Assembly: GCA_963969365.1 (NCBI GenBank)
Contig: OZ017747.1
Location: 3,720,001-3,784,000, forward strand
DNA length: 64,000 nucleotides
Direction: 5' to 3'
DNA from: Asterochloris sp. CNOR1
Lineage: Eukaryota; Chlorophyta; Trebouxiophyceae; Trebouxiales; Trebouxiaceae
Part shown: piece by piece, positions 12,101 through 24,589 of the stretch
How positions within the stretch are numbered: the first letter of the stretch is position 1
How the letters are laid out: each line of letters begins with the position of its first letter
Translations under genes and position numbers: made by a program
The notes under the pieces: generated by a model
Databases searched by the model: none
What the model was told of the DNA's origin: nothing
Seen by the model: the letters and a program-made list of their open reading frames with translations, nothing else

Positions 12101-13640
12101 GGGCCTGCTTCCTTTAATGACTTCTGGGACCAGGTGCAGAGAGTCACAAGTGAGGCCTTGCATGCCGCCTGGGCTTTTGCAGCGGAGGGCTTGGCCAGCA
12201 ACTGCACCCAACGGCCACTATGAGAAGACGGCAGCAATTTCGTGTGCTGGTCGCCCCCTACTGCTGCGCCTGCTGTCGCCTGCAGCACTGCCGAGGCGTC
12301 CTGGCATGACTGCCCTGCATGGCGCCTACGCCAGCTGACAGCAGCAAGGGCCTGCGGCAGTACCCTACTGGGCCTGGACTATTCCTCGTCCAACCTGACC
12401 CGGACTCTTCCTGGACTACTACCAGGGCCTGCCTGTCTGCTGCGTCCTGCTCTCCCTGTACCCACAACAAACCCCCGCTTTGTTCACCTACCTGCTGCGA
12501 CTGCAGCGCTGGCCTTTGGGAGCGGCCTGGGGGCAATGCGCCATGCAATGGACGCAGTGGGCTACCAGGACGGCGCGGCTTTCGAACTGTTTGGCTTGGA
12601 CATGGTGGTAGATGAAGACCTGAAGCCCACCTTGCTGGAAGTCAATGCCATGCCCTCCATGGCAGTCAAGGTGATGCACGGTGCCCCTTTCAGCACCTGC
12701 AGCATGTGCAGCAATGGTCCTGTTGCACTCTTTCGCCATCTTGAGGCCCTCAGCTGCGGCTCAGCCCAGCGCAGCCCAGTGCTGCAGCCTGTTGAAGCTT
12801 TTGGTCCAGCCTCTATTCACTGCAGGCGGTGAGCACCACTGCTCAGGGTTGATGTGCCTGCTGCTATGCAGCAGCTGCCAGCAGAAGCTTGCCTGCCTGC
12901 AGGGCTTGACACTGCAGGACGTGCACAGCGACGGCTTTGGTGGTGCCAACGCCACCAACCCTTTCGATGAAGAGAAGATCACGCTAATGCACTCCATCTT
13001 TCAGATCCTGCAGCTACGCTCAGGTGAGATGAAGTCAATCCCTGAAAATGCCAGAGTGTCTAAACAGCTGTGAGCTGAGCGCTGTTCTCATGTGTCTTCA
13101 CCAGTGAAGAGCTATTGGCTCTGACGCTGCCTGTCACATGGAGCATGGACACTTGCTCGCCATGCTGCAGATGCCAGCGGCGCCTCTGATGCAGTCAGCA
13201 CTAAGCTCCAGCAGTGTTCCCAGGAGATCCAGTCAGCTGAGGAGCATTACTTGGCGCCCTTGTTCCTGGCTGCCCTTAGTCCAGAGGCCTCTGACCTGGA
13301 TGTCAGGTCCTGCACCAGCAGCACCCCTCCACTCAGCCTGCCCCTGTCACTCCCTCAGGGAGAGGCAGAGGACTGCCTGGATGGTCAATGCACTTTGGAG
13401 AGCATGTCCATTCTGCGGCACCCTGCCATGATATTCCTGCGCCTGGCGTATGGCGTCTGGCAGTGGGTTCCCATGCGGAGGCAGATTGTGTTTGCTCTAT
13501 CTGACTTCATACCCTTACTGGATACTCTTTTCACAGACCTGCATGCCCTCCTTCACATTCAAACTAGAAAGCCAAGCATGCTGTCGCTGCACTGCCTTGA
13601 CATCAGTCTCTGGCAGCACTGGCTGCAGGATACTCAGTGA
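9145..13640 (+). CDS. Tubulin-tyrosine-ligase-like (TTLL) protein
   Basis: TTLL enzymes are ATP-grasp ligases that add amino acids (Tyr, Glu or Gly) to tubulin tails. Recognisable exons in order: RFWIEEFAFTGGETALLRAE (about 9147); LSGDVRRARFAVRGHAAM and SWDVYWTSR (to about 9530); CYRALQACELALA through SLAITSKRGLAESM and VLPEEYWDWRAYVQAQ (10216-10446); AGSLWVLKRDVHRAQGV (10546-10639), the TTL-type LWVLK-d-HRG--V motif; DLIQQYMGRQLHLGGRPFYL (11422-11624); HFQVVNLWTQDRAKSDIWSV (to 12132); and FELFGLDMVVDEDLKPTLLE then VNAMPS (to 12670), which holds the ATP/Mg-binding E-x-N. The C-terminal exon runs 13169-13640. The N-terminus is uncertain. Substrate (tyrosine, glutamate or glycine) cannot be told. 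The stop lies only 31 nt from the convergent SCAPER stop, so the 3' UTRs must overlap. Confidence 0.8.
9604..9785 (+). repeat. Two diverged copies of a 58-bp segment in the TTLL gene
   Basis: gcatggctgc followed by ctacaagttgctgctgc-like sequence occurs at 9604-9660 and again at 9728-9785. The second copy is preceded by TTCTCAG, which would make it an exon start with a decayed upstream copy. Whether either copy is exonic is not settled. Confidence 0.65.
9789..10050 (+). repeat. 131-bp tandem duplication in a TTLL intron
   Basis: Unit 1 (9789-9919) and unit 2 (9920-10050) are exactly 131 bp each and mostly identical. Both open with ttccttcctccccagc (a polypyrimidine tract plus AG) and both contain gctgatcctttgaa-catgcacacctgg. 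The unit therefore carries an acceptor-like site, and the intron has grown by duplicating it. Confidence 0.85.
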
Positions 13641-13671
13641 TGCATTCAAGAATTGATGAAATGCTCACGTG

Positions 13672-16600
13672 TCATGTCTGGCTGTCAACAGACTCGTTAC
13701 TCTCTGACAGATGAGACGCACACTTGCTCTGATAGAATTGCATGGCTCCCTGGAAAGTGGTAGCAGGGAAGCGCTGCCAAAGCTGGTACCTGCTGTCAAC
13801 AAGCTTCAGGTTGGACATGGGATCGGGGCCTATAATGCTGTTAATTGCTAATTGCTGGGTCGACTTTGCCCCTGTAGAATGTCCTGAGACCCCTTGGAGG
13901 TATTGTAGAATTGTGTCCACCCCAACCAGGCCTTCAAGAACCTGCAGTGTTTTGGCAACTGGTTGGACGAAAGCATCAGTGCTGCTGAGCATGCAGCTCT
14001 GGCATCCAGCAATGACAATGGCGCTGCTGTAGCAAAGCAGCAGGGCTCTCTGACCGGTGCAGACGCAAAGCACGGCACACGCCTGCTTCCATGCTTTGCC
14101 AGGCAGTGAATGCAGGAATTGCAAAGTGTCCCCCATACACAGACAGGCTCCCTAGCTGCGCACAATGGCAGTATCACAGGGGACAGCAAGTCACCACCGA
14201 AAGAAGTTGCGAGGAGCACAACTTGCAGACATAATTGCTATTCGGGGAAACAGGAATGCAGAACGTGACTTGCACCCACAGGACATGGTGATAGTGAGCC
14301 CACCTCGCAGACGTGGTCGCTGTGCAGGGTGACAGCCAGCAGCGTGGGAAGAAGCACATGCGCCAGCTTGGGGTCGCAGAAGAATGCAAAGGGCAGGCTG
14401 CCCAGCTTGTGGATCACTGTGGGCTCCCGACCCCACAGCAGCACCTGCTGGTTGCGCGGCTCCAGCAGGGCAAAGAAGCCAATCAGCAGCAGCAGCTCCT
14501 TCAGCAGGCTCTGCACCTGCAGGGGCCAAGAGGGTGCAGCAGTCAAGCCAGAAGAGCAGCAGCAGCCCCTTCAGCAGGTTCTGCGCATGTGCACAAGCAG
14601 CAGCAGTGTTCTCAGCAGGTTCTGCATCTGCAGGGCCATGAGGAGCAGCCAGGCAAAGTGAGCAGCAGCACCTCCTGGAGATGGCTCTGCCTCTGCAGGC
14701 TGTCATGGCTTGCCCCGCTGGCGCGTGAGTGCTCTCATGTGCCTGCTTTCAAGCCTGACATCAGCTTGAAACACGTGCAGCCCCAGCTTGCCTATTGTGG
14801 GTGCTTGGTGTGCAGGATATCATGCCAAAAGAAGAGTAGTGCACACCTGGAGCCCCGGCTTGCCCCACTGGCGCGTGCACAACGTGAGGAGGTAGGACAT
14901 GACATGGAAGATCTCTACGCGCAGGTCGCTGCCCCCCAGCATGCGCTGCAGGGTGCCCAGGTCCAGCAGGGCCACATTGTTCAGCGCCCTGCAGGTGCCG
15001 CCCATCTCATCAGCGGAACTGCAAATGCAGCTACCCTGCACTAAACATCTTACATCACAGTCAACCGGCAAAGAGCTGTGTGACGCCAGGACAGCAGTTG
15101 CAGAACGGCAAACCTGGCCAGACCTATTGTAGCCACAGGGCTGAGTCCTTGCAGCACCATAAGGCAAGATGTGTCAGCCAAGCGATGGCAAGTTAGTCAG
15201 GTCAGGCTCATTGGTTAGTGCCATCACACGGGCTGGCTGCATGCGGCGCACCTGAGCACCCCCAGGGCCACGGCCACAAAGTTGGACGGCAGGGCTGTGA
15301 AGCTGGCCTCCCCTGGCGTGGCGGCCGGCGCTGTCTGAAGCAGAACAGCGGTCAACAGCGACAACATGCCAGCCAGCGACACCTCCTACACAGGGGCCAC
15401 ACAAAGCATGTGAGGGATGAGGAGCTTGAGGACGACAGCAGCTGTGCGAGAGGCTTCTACCTGCCGACTCAGAGCAAGTGCACTGCTGAGAAGTCGGGCA
15501 CCTTGTACTGTACTCACATAGCCCCTGGCTGATTTGAGGCTTGACGCAGCCGGCAGAACTTGATGCAAGAGCGCACAGCACAGCAGTGTGGTAGCAGCGC
15601 GCAATGGGTGACCTCGGTGCTGTCAGCAGCCAAATGCAGACAGGATGCCCTCAACAGGTTACAAAACACGTGCAGCGCACCCTGAACATGAGCACCATGG
15701 CTGGCGCGATGGCTGGCAGGCCCGCGCGCTGTTTGTTGGCCAGCAGGGGTAGCGCTGTTGGCAGGGCAGTCATTGCTTCCAGCAGGTGTAGGGCCTGCTC
15801 CACACAGCTGGGAAAGGGTGCGCCCTCTGTACCCTGCATGAGGACCGTTGCACCAGAGACTGACGGACATGGTCTTGAATATGCAGGCTGCCAGCCAAGG
15901 GCGTCTGGTAGGCGCGATGCCTGCTCAAATCAGCTGGGCAAGTCCCCTGCAATCCCTGCAGTGGAGTGGCGACACGATTCGGGATCCTTGGTGACCGTGC
16001 AACCAGTCAATGTCCTTGGTCAGGCGCTCACAGCATGACTTGCACCACGACCCGTGCCCCCTGCATGGTTGCTTTTATGTCCATACAGCCCTCCTCTGCC
16101 TGAGCTCAGATGAAACGGGCCAGCGCTTCAAACCTGCGAAATGCTGACAAGGTCCATCCTCTGCAGCCGGACTGCATGTGAGACTCAGCCGGTGCTCCAA
16201 CAGCTCAGTCACCTGCGGCCGGTCAAAGAGAGAGAACAGCTCGTCCACCCTGTGCACGACGCCGGCAGCCATGATGTAGCCCACGAGATCCTCTCGCATG
16301 GCCAGGAGCACGGCATCTGATACCCTGTGTTGCAGCATGCGCACCAGCACCTGCAGGCAGCAAGCCGCCTCTGCTTTTGGGCATGCAGCTTGCAAAGTCA
16401 CTGACTTTACGTCCCATGGAAACCAGAGGGGCATCTGCTACCCCTGTGCTGCGGTGGCCGCACCAGCACCTGCAGAGCAGCATGTTGCAGTGCTCTCAGG
16501 CAGGCAATCTGCAGTCCCACAACTTCCCTGGCGGGGCTAGCAGTGACACCTGTATGCAGCACCGGAACCAAGATCTGCACGACAGCAGTGGCAGGCAGCA

Positions 16601-19600
16601 TGAAGCTGCCAGGCACTCCTATGTTGCTAGGTGTGTGATGTGCCACAGGTCTTGCAGCATTGACTCGGCCACTGATCTTCAAGAGATGCTTGGCAGTGGT
16701 GTTTGACAGCATGAGCACGCATGCAACGATGGCCAGCGCAACTGTCAGGCAGCGGCTGCTGACATGCATTGCTCTGGGCGGCGACTTCATACCTTTGCCA
16801 GCCGCATGCTGCCACCTGAGCTTGTGACATGGTATAGAGCTCCTTGCAGAGTGCCCAATCACCTTGAGCAGCGCACTCAGCAGCTCTGCATCTGTACTCA
16901 GCAGCTCGCTGCCCTCCCGGCCATTGCAGCGGTCCAGGGCTGTGACTGCTTGCTGGACCAGAGGGGGCACCAAGTTCCCCGCCAGCAGGCTGCTGCAGGC
17001 AGGGGCCCACTGCAGCAGGCGTAGAAGGGTAGCACACAGGTGCAGCTCCAGCCTGCAGCCAGGGCAGGGCAGGCATGTTGCACAGCGGTCACCACCAGGC
17101 AGTCGCAAGATCTGCGGCAGGGCATGCAGGCCCAGCAGTCGCCAATTGGTAATCAAGAGCATGACCTGGGGCACGGCAGGTGCAGCTCTGAGTCTGCAGG
17201 CGGGGCAGTGCACAAGATTCCCACAGCTGCCATGCAGCAATGAAGACCATCAGTGGTTGGAGGGCAGGTGCAGCTCTAATCTGCAGCCTGGGCAGTGCAC
17301 AAGACTGCAATGAGTGAAGCTGAAAAGGGTTGGATGTGGCGGTGCAGCTCGTTAGTCACTTCTTGCCCCTCAGGAGCATGCAAGCTGAGTCAGACTGCAA
17401 CTGCCAACACTACAGATGAAATGCCGATGAAGAACAGCAACCGATGGTAGGACAGTAACTCATGACAGAAGCAGGTGCCTCACCTGTGTGGCCAGCTTGG
17501 CACAGGCTTTGCTGCCCATCCCGCTAGCAGGCCAGGAAGCCTGGCGCTGTTGGCAGCCTCCAATCCTGCCACTCCAGCAGCATCTAGGGCTCGCCCAGCG
17601 TCCAGCAGTGCTGCCACCAGCCCTGCAAGCAGCGGGTCGCGATGCCCAGTCCCACAGTGTGAGGTACAGGACCAACAGTGCTGCCTCCAGCCCTGAGGGC
17701 AAGCGCCTCCACCCTCATCCCCTGCCCTGTCACACTTGCAACAGGCTGAAGACTGGAAGATGACAAAAATGAGCGCGGGCGGTGTGTTGGTGAACTGCTG
17801 CAGACTGGAAGCGTGCGGAACACCTCCTTCTGAGCAAAACCCCTGTCGGTCAGGAAGGCAGCAAGCGACTTCAAACAAGGCACAGCTGCAGGAGGGGCTG
17901 ACCTGCGACATTGTTGCAGGCCTGGAGCTTCTCCAGGGTGCGCCGAATCCTCATGAGCTTGCTCAGAACAGCAGCCGCCTCCACTGACAGGGCCACAGGT
18001 GCTGCAGCTGCCGACACAGGCAGGGAGCCGCCCACTGCATCTGTGCCCGCAACAGCGGCAGGGGAGCTGGCCGCCAGGCTTCCCTTCCTGTCCCTGGCAG
18101 CAGGCAGGGGGGTCCTCTGGCCAGATTCCCCACCCCAGGTGCCTGCACCCTGCTGACCACCTGACCCGGCTGCCAGCTCCTCTGCCCGACGTGCCATGCG
18201 GGCCAGCAGCTTGGCGCAGCGGCGGCGCATGCCTTTCAGGCGGTTGCGCCGTGTGGCAGCCAGGGTAATGGAGCGGTCCACGGACTGCAGGGGGGACAGG
18301 GTCTCCACGCAGGGTCGCAGCTCTGGCACGCCTGCAGTGTCAGGGATGCATGTATGCTCATGCAACAGGACACAGCACACTAGTATCGCTGGGGGCACCT
18401 TTGGCTTGCTGCAGCTTGCAGACATCTGGTCGCTCTGCTGTAGGCAGCAGCAGAATGTGGCATTGGGGAGGCACCCTTGGGCTCAGTGAGGAGCACAGTT
18501 TTGTGCAGACTGCAAGAGGCCAACAGTGGTCAGGGGACTTGGAATCATCAAGGCCATGCAGCCCAAGTGCTTGAATTTTGAGAAGCACATGGTGGTATGC
18601 TACAATACTGTGAGCTGATTGTGACAAAGGGCTGCACCCGCCTGCACCCAGCATCTTATGACATGGTCGCAGCATGCACCTACATGAGCCTCCATGGCCA
18701 CATGGTGATGTCAGTGCGCTTGAAACCGCACTGCAAGAAGCATGCCATGTACACACGCTGAAGCAGTCAGGACCAGGTTTGCACGAAACAGCACACACCT
18801 TTGAGCAGGGGCGGCTTGCGGGGGGACAGCGGGGGGCAGGCCTCCCGCTCCTCCTTGCTGATGGCTGCCCGGTCGCGAATCTGCTCCAGGTGGCTGACTC
18901 TCCTCAGAGCCGCGTCCCTTAGGCGCAGGGCTAGGCGCGCTTGGCGTGCCTCCACATCCTGAAGGGAGCACACGTGGCTGGAACAGATGCCTGAATGCCT
19001 GATGTGGACCCCGATCTGAGATGCTGTAGTCTGCAAACCTGCGCTGCCATGTGCAGATGCATTGCCAGCTGGTGCATCACAGCATTCTTTAGATGACAGG
19101 CATGCTTGAGGGGCCAGAAGCAATGCTTGCCGTGGCTGGGGTGCCATGGCTGCCTTCTGCAGGCGCAGGACCAACCTCTGCCCTGTCTTTGACTGTACAG
19201 TTGAGGGATAAAGGCCAGGTCTGCATCGTGAAGAATGGCAGGAGAGCAGATGCCTCCACAAACAGATGAACAACAGCAACGCCGCAGCAACACAGGAGCC
19301 ATGCCCCTCAGTGCATGAGCGTCATATGCGCCTGGCGTCCAGTGTCGCGACATGTTCTTTTGGTATCAGCCCTCCCAACAGCACAGGGCAGGTCCTTGCC
19401 TCCTGCACTCCCTGCGTTGCAGGCCCTGTGTGCGCCTCTGGCTGGCACAGCATCATTAGGGGCGATGTCACAAAGCAGGGTGCCCGCGCCCCTGCACTGC
19501 AGGTCCTGCCTACGACTGTGGCAGGTACAACTGTCACCAGGGATGCCAGAACAAGACAGGGTGCCACTCACCTCCTCGGCTGCCCTGCGCTGCATCTCCA

Positions 19601-22600
19601 GGGTGCGCTGCTGCTGCTCTGCACGCTGCAGGCGGGCAGCCTCCGCAGCACGTCGGTCCTCCTCGAGCTTAGCAGCAGCGGCAGCCGCACGCTTCTCCTT
19701 CTCTGCAGCAGATGACTCTGTCAAGGGTCTTGTCCAAGGTCTCAAGGCATGCAGCTACTTCACTGCGCCCCGACAGTGGTCCACCAGCAGCAGCTGCAGC
19801 TGGTCCTTTTCTGCAGCAGTAGTGGACTCGGCGAAGTTCACACACTCAGGCAAGCTGCTGCCATGTGCATACTCGTAGCTTTCCAGGCAGCTGTTGCTGC
19901 AGCTGCATGCCCCTCAAATGCCTCTCAGCAGGTCCTGTGATGAGGAGCACTCTGAAACAGAGCTGCTGCTGTCTGGCAGAGCATGACTGACTCAGCAGGC
20001 CCTGATCGGCGTCGGCATCTGTCTTGATGATTATGGTCAGCTGTGCTGCTTCGGCATGCCCAGAGCACCACTGGCATTGATTTCCTTCCTGTTAGCGGAT
20101 GCAGACACTACAGCAGCCGTATGTTTGCGTGCAGATTATGCCAAAGCCTAAGGGAAGGCGGATTGTGCTAGCCGGCTGCACCTGCCAGGCGCTTCATCTT
20201 CTGAGTCTCCAGCTGCGTTCGCCGCTCAAGAGCCTCATGCTGTGCAGCCTCGCTGTCACGCTGCCGCTGCTGGATGCGAGCCAGTTGCTCCCGCCGGCGA
20301 GCTTCCGTCTCCTGCCAGGCAGCAGGCAACACCCTGTCACAAAACAGTGGTGTACAGTCCTCTGCAAACTTGGCTTCCCCTGTGCAGACAGGCCATCGCA
20401 TCAACAGGACCTGTTTGGCCAGGGGGTTTTGTTGCTGGACAGGTGGCAGGCGGCCTCGTCCAGGGGTCCTGCCGCACTCATGCCAACCATACCATGGCTG
20501 GAGGGAGTAGAGCAGGCATACATCTACACAGAAAATTGGCTCACTTTCATGGCAAAGTTCCAGCCTGGTGCCAGAAATCACGAGTCACGGGAGCTGGTGC
20601 CTTGGTGACCCATGCAGAAGGCTAGGCGAAACGATGTGCATGTGTCATTCAGAGGGTGCCCCACCCCAGCTGAACAGCAGTCCAGCCCACCTCCAGGCGT
20701 CGTTGCAGGCTGAGCTTGCGGTCCTGGTTCTGGAGCTCATTGATGAACAACACCTCATGCACCTGCAGGCACAGGGGTTGGCCTGGAGAACTGAGCCTGC
20801 GATGTGAGGCGTCTGGGGAGGCTTGCATACTTGGCCTTGGGCAGTTTGCCTGAGCAACCTGGGGAACATCTGTTAGGACGGTACAGCCCACCTTCTTGCT
20901 CTCATGGTTAGTCAGGCTGAGCTGGCATCGCAGGTGTGCTCATGCATGCACGCTGGTACCCATGCACACAACATGCATGCCTGCAGCAGCACAGGCACAG
21001 CAGCCAACCTTCATGCTCTCATCACCAGCCTTCAGCCGGATCTCACGCAGATGTGCCCGCCGCAGGTCTGCACTTCGCTGCTGGCGCTGGTTCAGCTGCT
21101 GCTGGGCTGCTGACCTGCGCTGCTGTTCCCCTGTCTGCACCGCCTGCATGCAGACAGAGCCTGCAGGCTTCAGCTCAGTCTATATGCTGGTAGGTAGAGG
21201 CCAGCCCCTGCCATGAGTTGGGAAGCAGAGCTGCTGATGCTCATCTTTCGCAGAGCCTGCATGCACAAGTGGCTTTAGAGCAGTAGCGTAGAGGCCTGCT
21301 GCTGGCCTGGCAGCGCAACTGGGCGGAGTTGCCACTCTCTGGTGAGAGCCTGACTGCATGCCCAAACCAAAGCTGAAAGTTATAGAGTGGGCTGCCTCCT
21401 GGCTGACGCATCCGGTGCATGGAAAGGGAGTCCCTGCTGCCAACGGCGCATCTGGGGGCCACTGACTCCAAAGCTGACTTCCACCCCTCAACACAACAGA
21501 GCAGGCATGCAGCAGCACAGCAGGCGCCCATCCTTCGGCCGATGTATCCCAGAGCCTGTCTCCTCTTGCCAGGGCTGATGCACCCCTTTAAAGAAGCGCA
21601 GCAGTTGGCTGCCATGTACCAGCGTTGTGCTGCAGAGCACACAGAGGTGCCTTTGCCGAGTCTGTGTGAGCCCAACTTCCTCTCAAGACAACAAACCCAG
21701 GCACCCACCTGGCGCCCCGCCTCTGCCTGCGCCATGCGCCGCCGCATCTTTGAGCCCATCTCCTCGCGGCGGTGCTGCGCCCTGGCTAGCTTGGCCTCCA
21801 TGCCCCTCTGGATCTCCAGGGGTGTGCGTCGCCGGTGCCTGTCGGGTGACATCAGCTTGCGGTGCAGCTGCGCAGCCCTGTTGTCCTGCTGGGCCTGCCA
21901 GGCCTCCTCGTCTCCTGCAGGGCAGCACAGGTCCGTGATTTTGAAAGCATCCAAGTGTAGCATGCATGCAGGATGCAACTCCTCTTCTGTAGAGCAGCAG
22001 CACCAGTGAACTTGAAGCGCATGTGCTTGCAGAGTGCACCTGGGTGGCCACATGTCCTGCTTGCGCTTTCCTTCATCTGTTCAACAGCTGGTGGGATTTG
22101 AAGTTCTGGGACATGCCAGCGATAGCTGCCCTCAGAGGTGCAGGACAATGCAGTGAACTTCAGCGGTTCTGGTGAGACTCCAGTACAGCAGTATGCATGC
22201 ATCTACAAGAGCTTGTTCGAGGTGTTTTGCAGGACGTCTGCAGTGTGACCAGTTTGTATAGTGTGACTGCTAACTGGTGCAGAAGCTCATCAAGCTCTCT
22301 GGTGCTTGGGGTCAGCATGCGTCAACTTGATTGGGCAGGCCTACAAGTCCATGTCTGAGTTTGGCAGACCTTTAGTGAGGTCCTGATATGCAGGCAGAGC
22401 TTCACCCAATATGTTTATGAAGGCAAAGGCCCACCCAGTATGTCTCTCCAGTCCCGCGGCTCAGTCCACGCTGAAGGGGCAGGGCTGCTCAGCTCTGAGG
22501 CATCCTCCTGACCTGAAGCAGCACTGCTCTGGACTAGCTCTGCAGGCTGGTGCGGACTGCAAGACACCGCATTGCTGCTGGCAGCAGGCACTGTGGGACT

Positions 22601-24251
22601 CCCAGGGCTGTGCTGCTGGTCTTGCTGCAGAGCCTGACCCTCCAGAGTCCGCAGGCTGCTGGCAGGCAGACCCTGCCGCTGTGCTGTAGATGCTGCAGAA
22701 GCGCTTCCCTCAGCCAGGCTGCTGCCTTCTGATTGCTCTGCCCCACCAGGTTGGCAGCTGTCTGTCACAGCCTCAGGCCTGGGCCGCTCCAGCCATGCAA
22801 CTGCCTGTGGCTCTGGAAAGCTGCCTGCGTTCCCGCTTTGCTGAGCATGTGTCCCTTGCCGAGTGAGGGTGCTGCACCTGCCCAGTTGGCTGAGGGGCAG
22901 GCCTGAGGGGCTGGCCCTGGCCCCAGCCGACCCCCTGAGGGGGCTGCTGTTGGCAGTTCTGGGACGGGGGTGTCGGAGGCTGTGGGCTGCAAGAGGTGCC
23001 TGCTGTGCAGGGTCTGGGGAGGTGCATGCTGACCGGAAAGCCCTGGATGGGAGGGTGGTTGAGTGGCTGCGGAGGCTGTGGAACATGTCTGTTTGCCTGC
23101 ATGCCAGGAAGTGGGTTGAAGCTGGCGGTCACAGGTTTGGGGGAGCTAAGAGTCTGAGGTGCAATTCAGCCAGCAGCAGATGGCAGGGGAATCTTTGCTC
23201 AGGCGCTGGCTGGACAGCAGTCTGGGTGTGCGCCAGCGCACACAAGTTCATGGGGGACAAAGCTCCTTCATTGGGGGGAAGCCCTGGACATGTGTGCATC
23301 TCACGCGGGGGAGGCCTGGGTCTGGCGCACGTCCCAGGCAATGCTGGTCTGCATGCCGCCCTGCATGTCCTCCTGGAACTGCTCCTGCATCCTCAGCCGG
23401 GCCTGCAGCTGCACCAGGCAAGGGGGGGCTGCCATGTGAAATGCGATGCTGGTCTGGAGGCACACCCAAGCCTGCTGAGGTCGGGGCTACTAGCATTGCT
23501 GGGCTCTGCAATTGCGCCCAGCAGCACCAGGGCACTACGAAGGGGAACTCAACTGCGTCAATGTCCAGGGCTGCAGCAACATCAGACACTGCACCAAGAA
23601 GTTGGACCATTGATGCTGACTGTACCGAGGAGGCACAGCTGAGCTTGACCAGCGGTCGTAGCCAGCGCCATGGAGACACTACAGATATGTGAATGTGCCA
23701 AGGTGGCCAGCAAAAATCCAGCCAGTGCCATGCCAGGTGTCCTGCAGTTCAAGGCACAGACCTTTCTGAAGTCCACCGTCGCTTCATCCAGCTGCTGTAT
23801 CACATACCGAGTCTGATGCATGCTGCCTTCCAGCTCGCACAGGACATAGACGTCGTCGATGGCCCTGTGGCAGCAGACAGGGTGGCAGCTGCTGAAAAGC
23901 AGGGATGCTCTTGACAAAAGCGCAGCATGTTGGGCACGTGTGCTTACTGGTTGAGGGCAGCCAAGCGTTTGACCCACAGGCGCCTCCGCTTGATCTCGAA
24001 GTCAGTGCTTTCAGACCCTGATCTTGAGCTGGTCTACACGGCATCTCAAGCTCATGTACAGGGTTCTGGTGCAATCATGCATGGCAATGCTGAAGCTCCA
24101 TTACCTCTACTGAGGGAGTCTCTTCTGCAAACCCTGGCTCCTGCTCTTTAAGAGATTGCATGACATGCTTGAGAGCAGCCTCGTTGCCCCTCTGAATCCT
24201 GTGTGCCGCAATACTAAAGCCCATGTCAGAGGAGTTGCCATCCCCCGGCAT
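13672..24251 (-). CDS. SCAPER: SCAPER homologue (S-phase cyclin A-associated protein in the ER)
   Basis: SCAPER is a large coiled-coil protein known in animals to bind cyclin A/CDK2 at the ER and to influence cilia. The N-terminal SCAPER domain is seen near 24010-23750 (KRRRLWVKRLAALNQ, AIDDVYVLCELEGSMHQTRY, VIQQLDEATVDFRK). A Ser/Pro/Gln-rich disordered exon spans 23087-22430. A long Arg/Glu/Gln/Ala coiled coil is spread over many short exons (HRRRTPLEIQRGMEAKLA near 21800; QRQRDSEAAQHEALERR near 20270; KLEEDRRAAEAARLQRAEQQ near 19650; VSHLEQIRDRAA near 18880). The helical C-terminal region includes LARMARRAEEL (18200), REDLVGYIMAAGVVHRVDEL (16290) and LLLLIGFFALLEPRNQQVLL with ALPF/SLPFAFFCDPKLAHVL (14500-14360). 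The tail is RYQLWQRFPATTFQGAMQFY. The stop is at 13672. The start was taken at MPGDGNSSDMGFS; an upstream in-frame Met at 24359 is possible. Many exon edges are unresolved. Confidence 0.8.
14470..14640 (-). repeat. Three copies of a SCAPER exon start
   Basis: The true exon start (minus strand from 14516) reads GTGCAGAGCCTGCTGAAGGA. Decayed copies lie upstream in the preceding intron at about 14588 (CGCAGAACCTGCTGAAGGGG) and 14627 (ATGCAGAACCTGCTGAGAAC), each continuing with CTGCTGCTGCT. Confidence 0.8.
14706..14860 (-). repeat. Copies of a SCAPER exon end with donor, downstream of the true donor
   Basis: The true exon ends near 14843 as CGCCAGTGGGGCAAGCCGGG then GCTCCAG|GTGTGC. Downstream in the intron, GGCAAGCTGGGGCTGCACGT (about 14773-14800) and GCGCCAGCGGGGCAAGCC (about 14710-14730) repeat parts of this junction. 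Confidence 0.65.
17030..17310 (-). repeat. Three copies of another SCAPER exon start
   Basis: On the minus strand the true exon junction is CTGCAG|GCTGGAGCTGCACC near 17057 (protein LELHLCATLLRLLQW). The preceding intron carries CTGCAGACTCAGAGCTGCAC near 17203 and CTGCAGATTAGAGCTGCACC near 17283, each after a cc-gcc-gg tract like the true polypyrimidine-poor acceptor. Confidence 0.78.
20885..21010 (-). repeat. Copied SCAPER exon end plus donor
   Basis: The true exon end near 21009 reads GATGAGAGCATGAAG|GTTGGC. A similar CATGAGAGCAAGAAG|GTGGGC lies 117 nt downstream at about 20892. The second could itself be used as a donor. Confidence 0.55.
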
Positions 24252-24589
24252 TTTGTAACTGAGTGAAAACGTCATGAGCAGCTGGATCTCATGGAAGAAG
24301 AAGTAGTGCTCTAACCCCAGAACAGTTTGGCCTTCCGATGCCACTGCACGAATGTCCACAACTCTCTGGCCAAACTCCCAGCATCAGCTTGAGGTGTTCA
24401 AGCATTCTGAGACATGACAAGGCAGTCAGACAACGTACCTCTGGGAGCACACTGGGCAAAGCTGGGGCTGCAAGCAAGTACAAGCTGAGCTGGAAGCATG
24501 GTTGTCAACCTGCCCTCCCTGACGGTGCTATGATCTGCAGGCAGGCATGGCAGGCGGATACATCAGTGTCCTGCAGAGCCCTGCAAGGG

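Noticed and set aside
14313-15044. 243-codon plus-strand ORF rich in Gln
   Set aside because: It lies antisense to SCAPER exons with clear family matches. The Gln runs are the complement of Leu/Cys codons (CTG/TGC).
22863-23642. 259-codon plus-strand ORF
   Set aside because: Antisense to the disordered SCAPER exon and adjoining introns; no domain.
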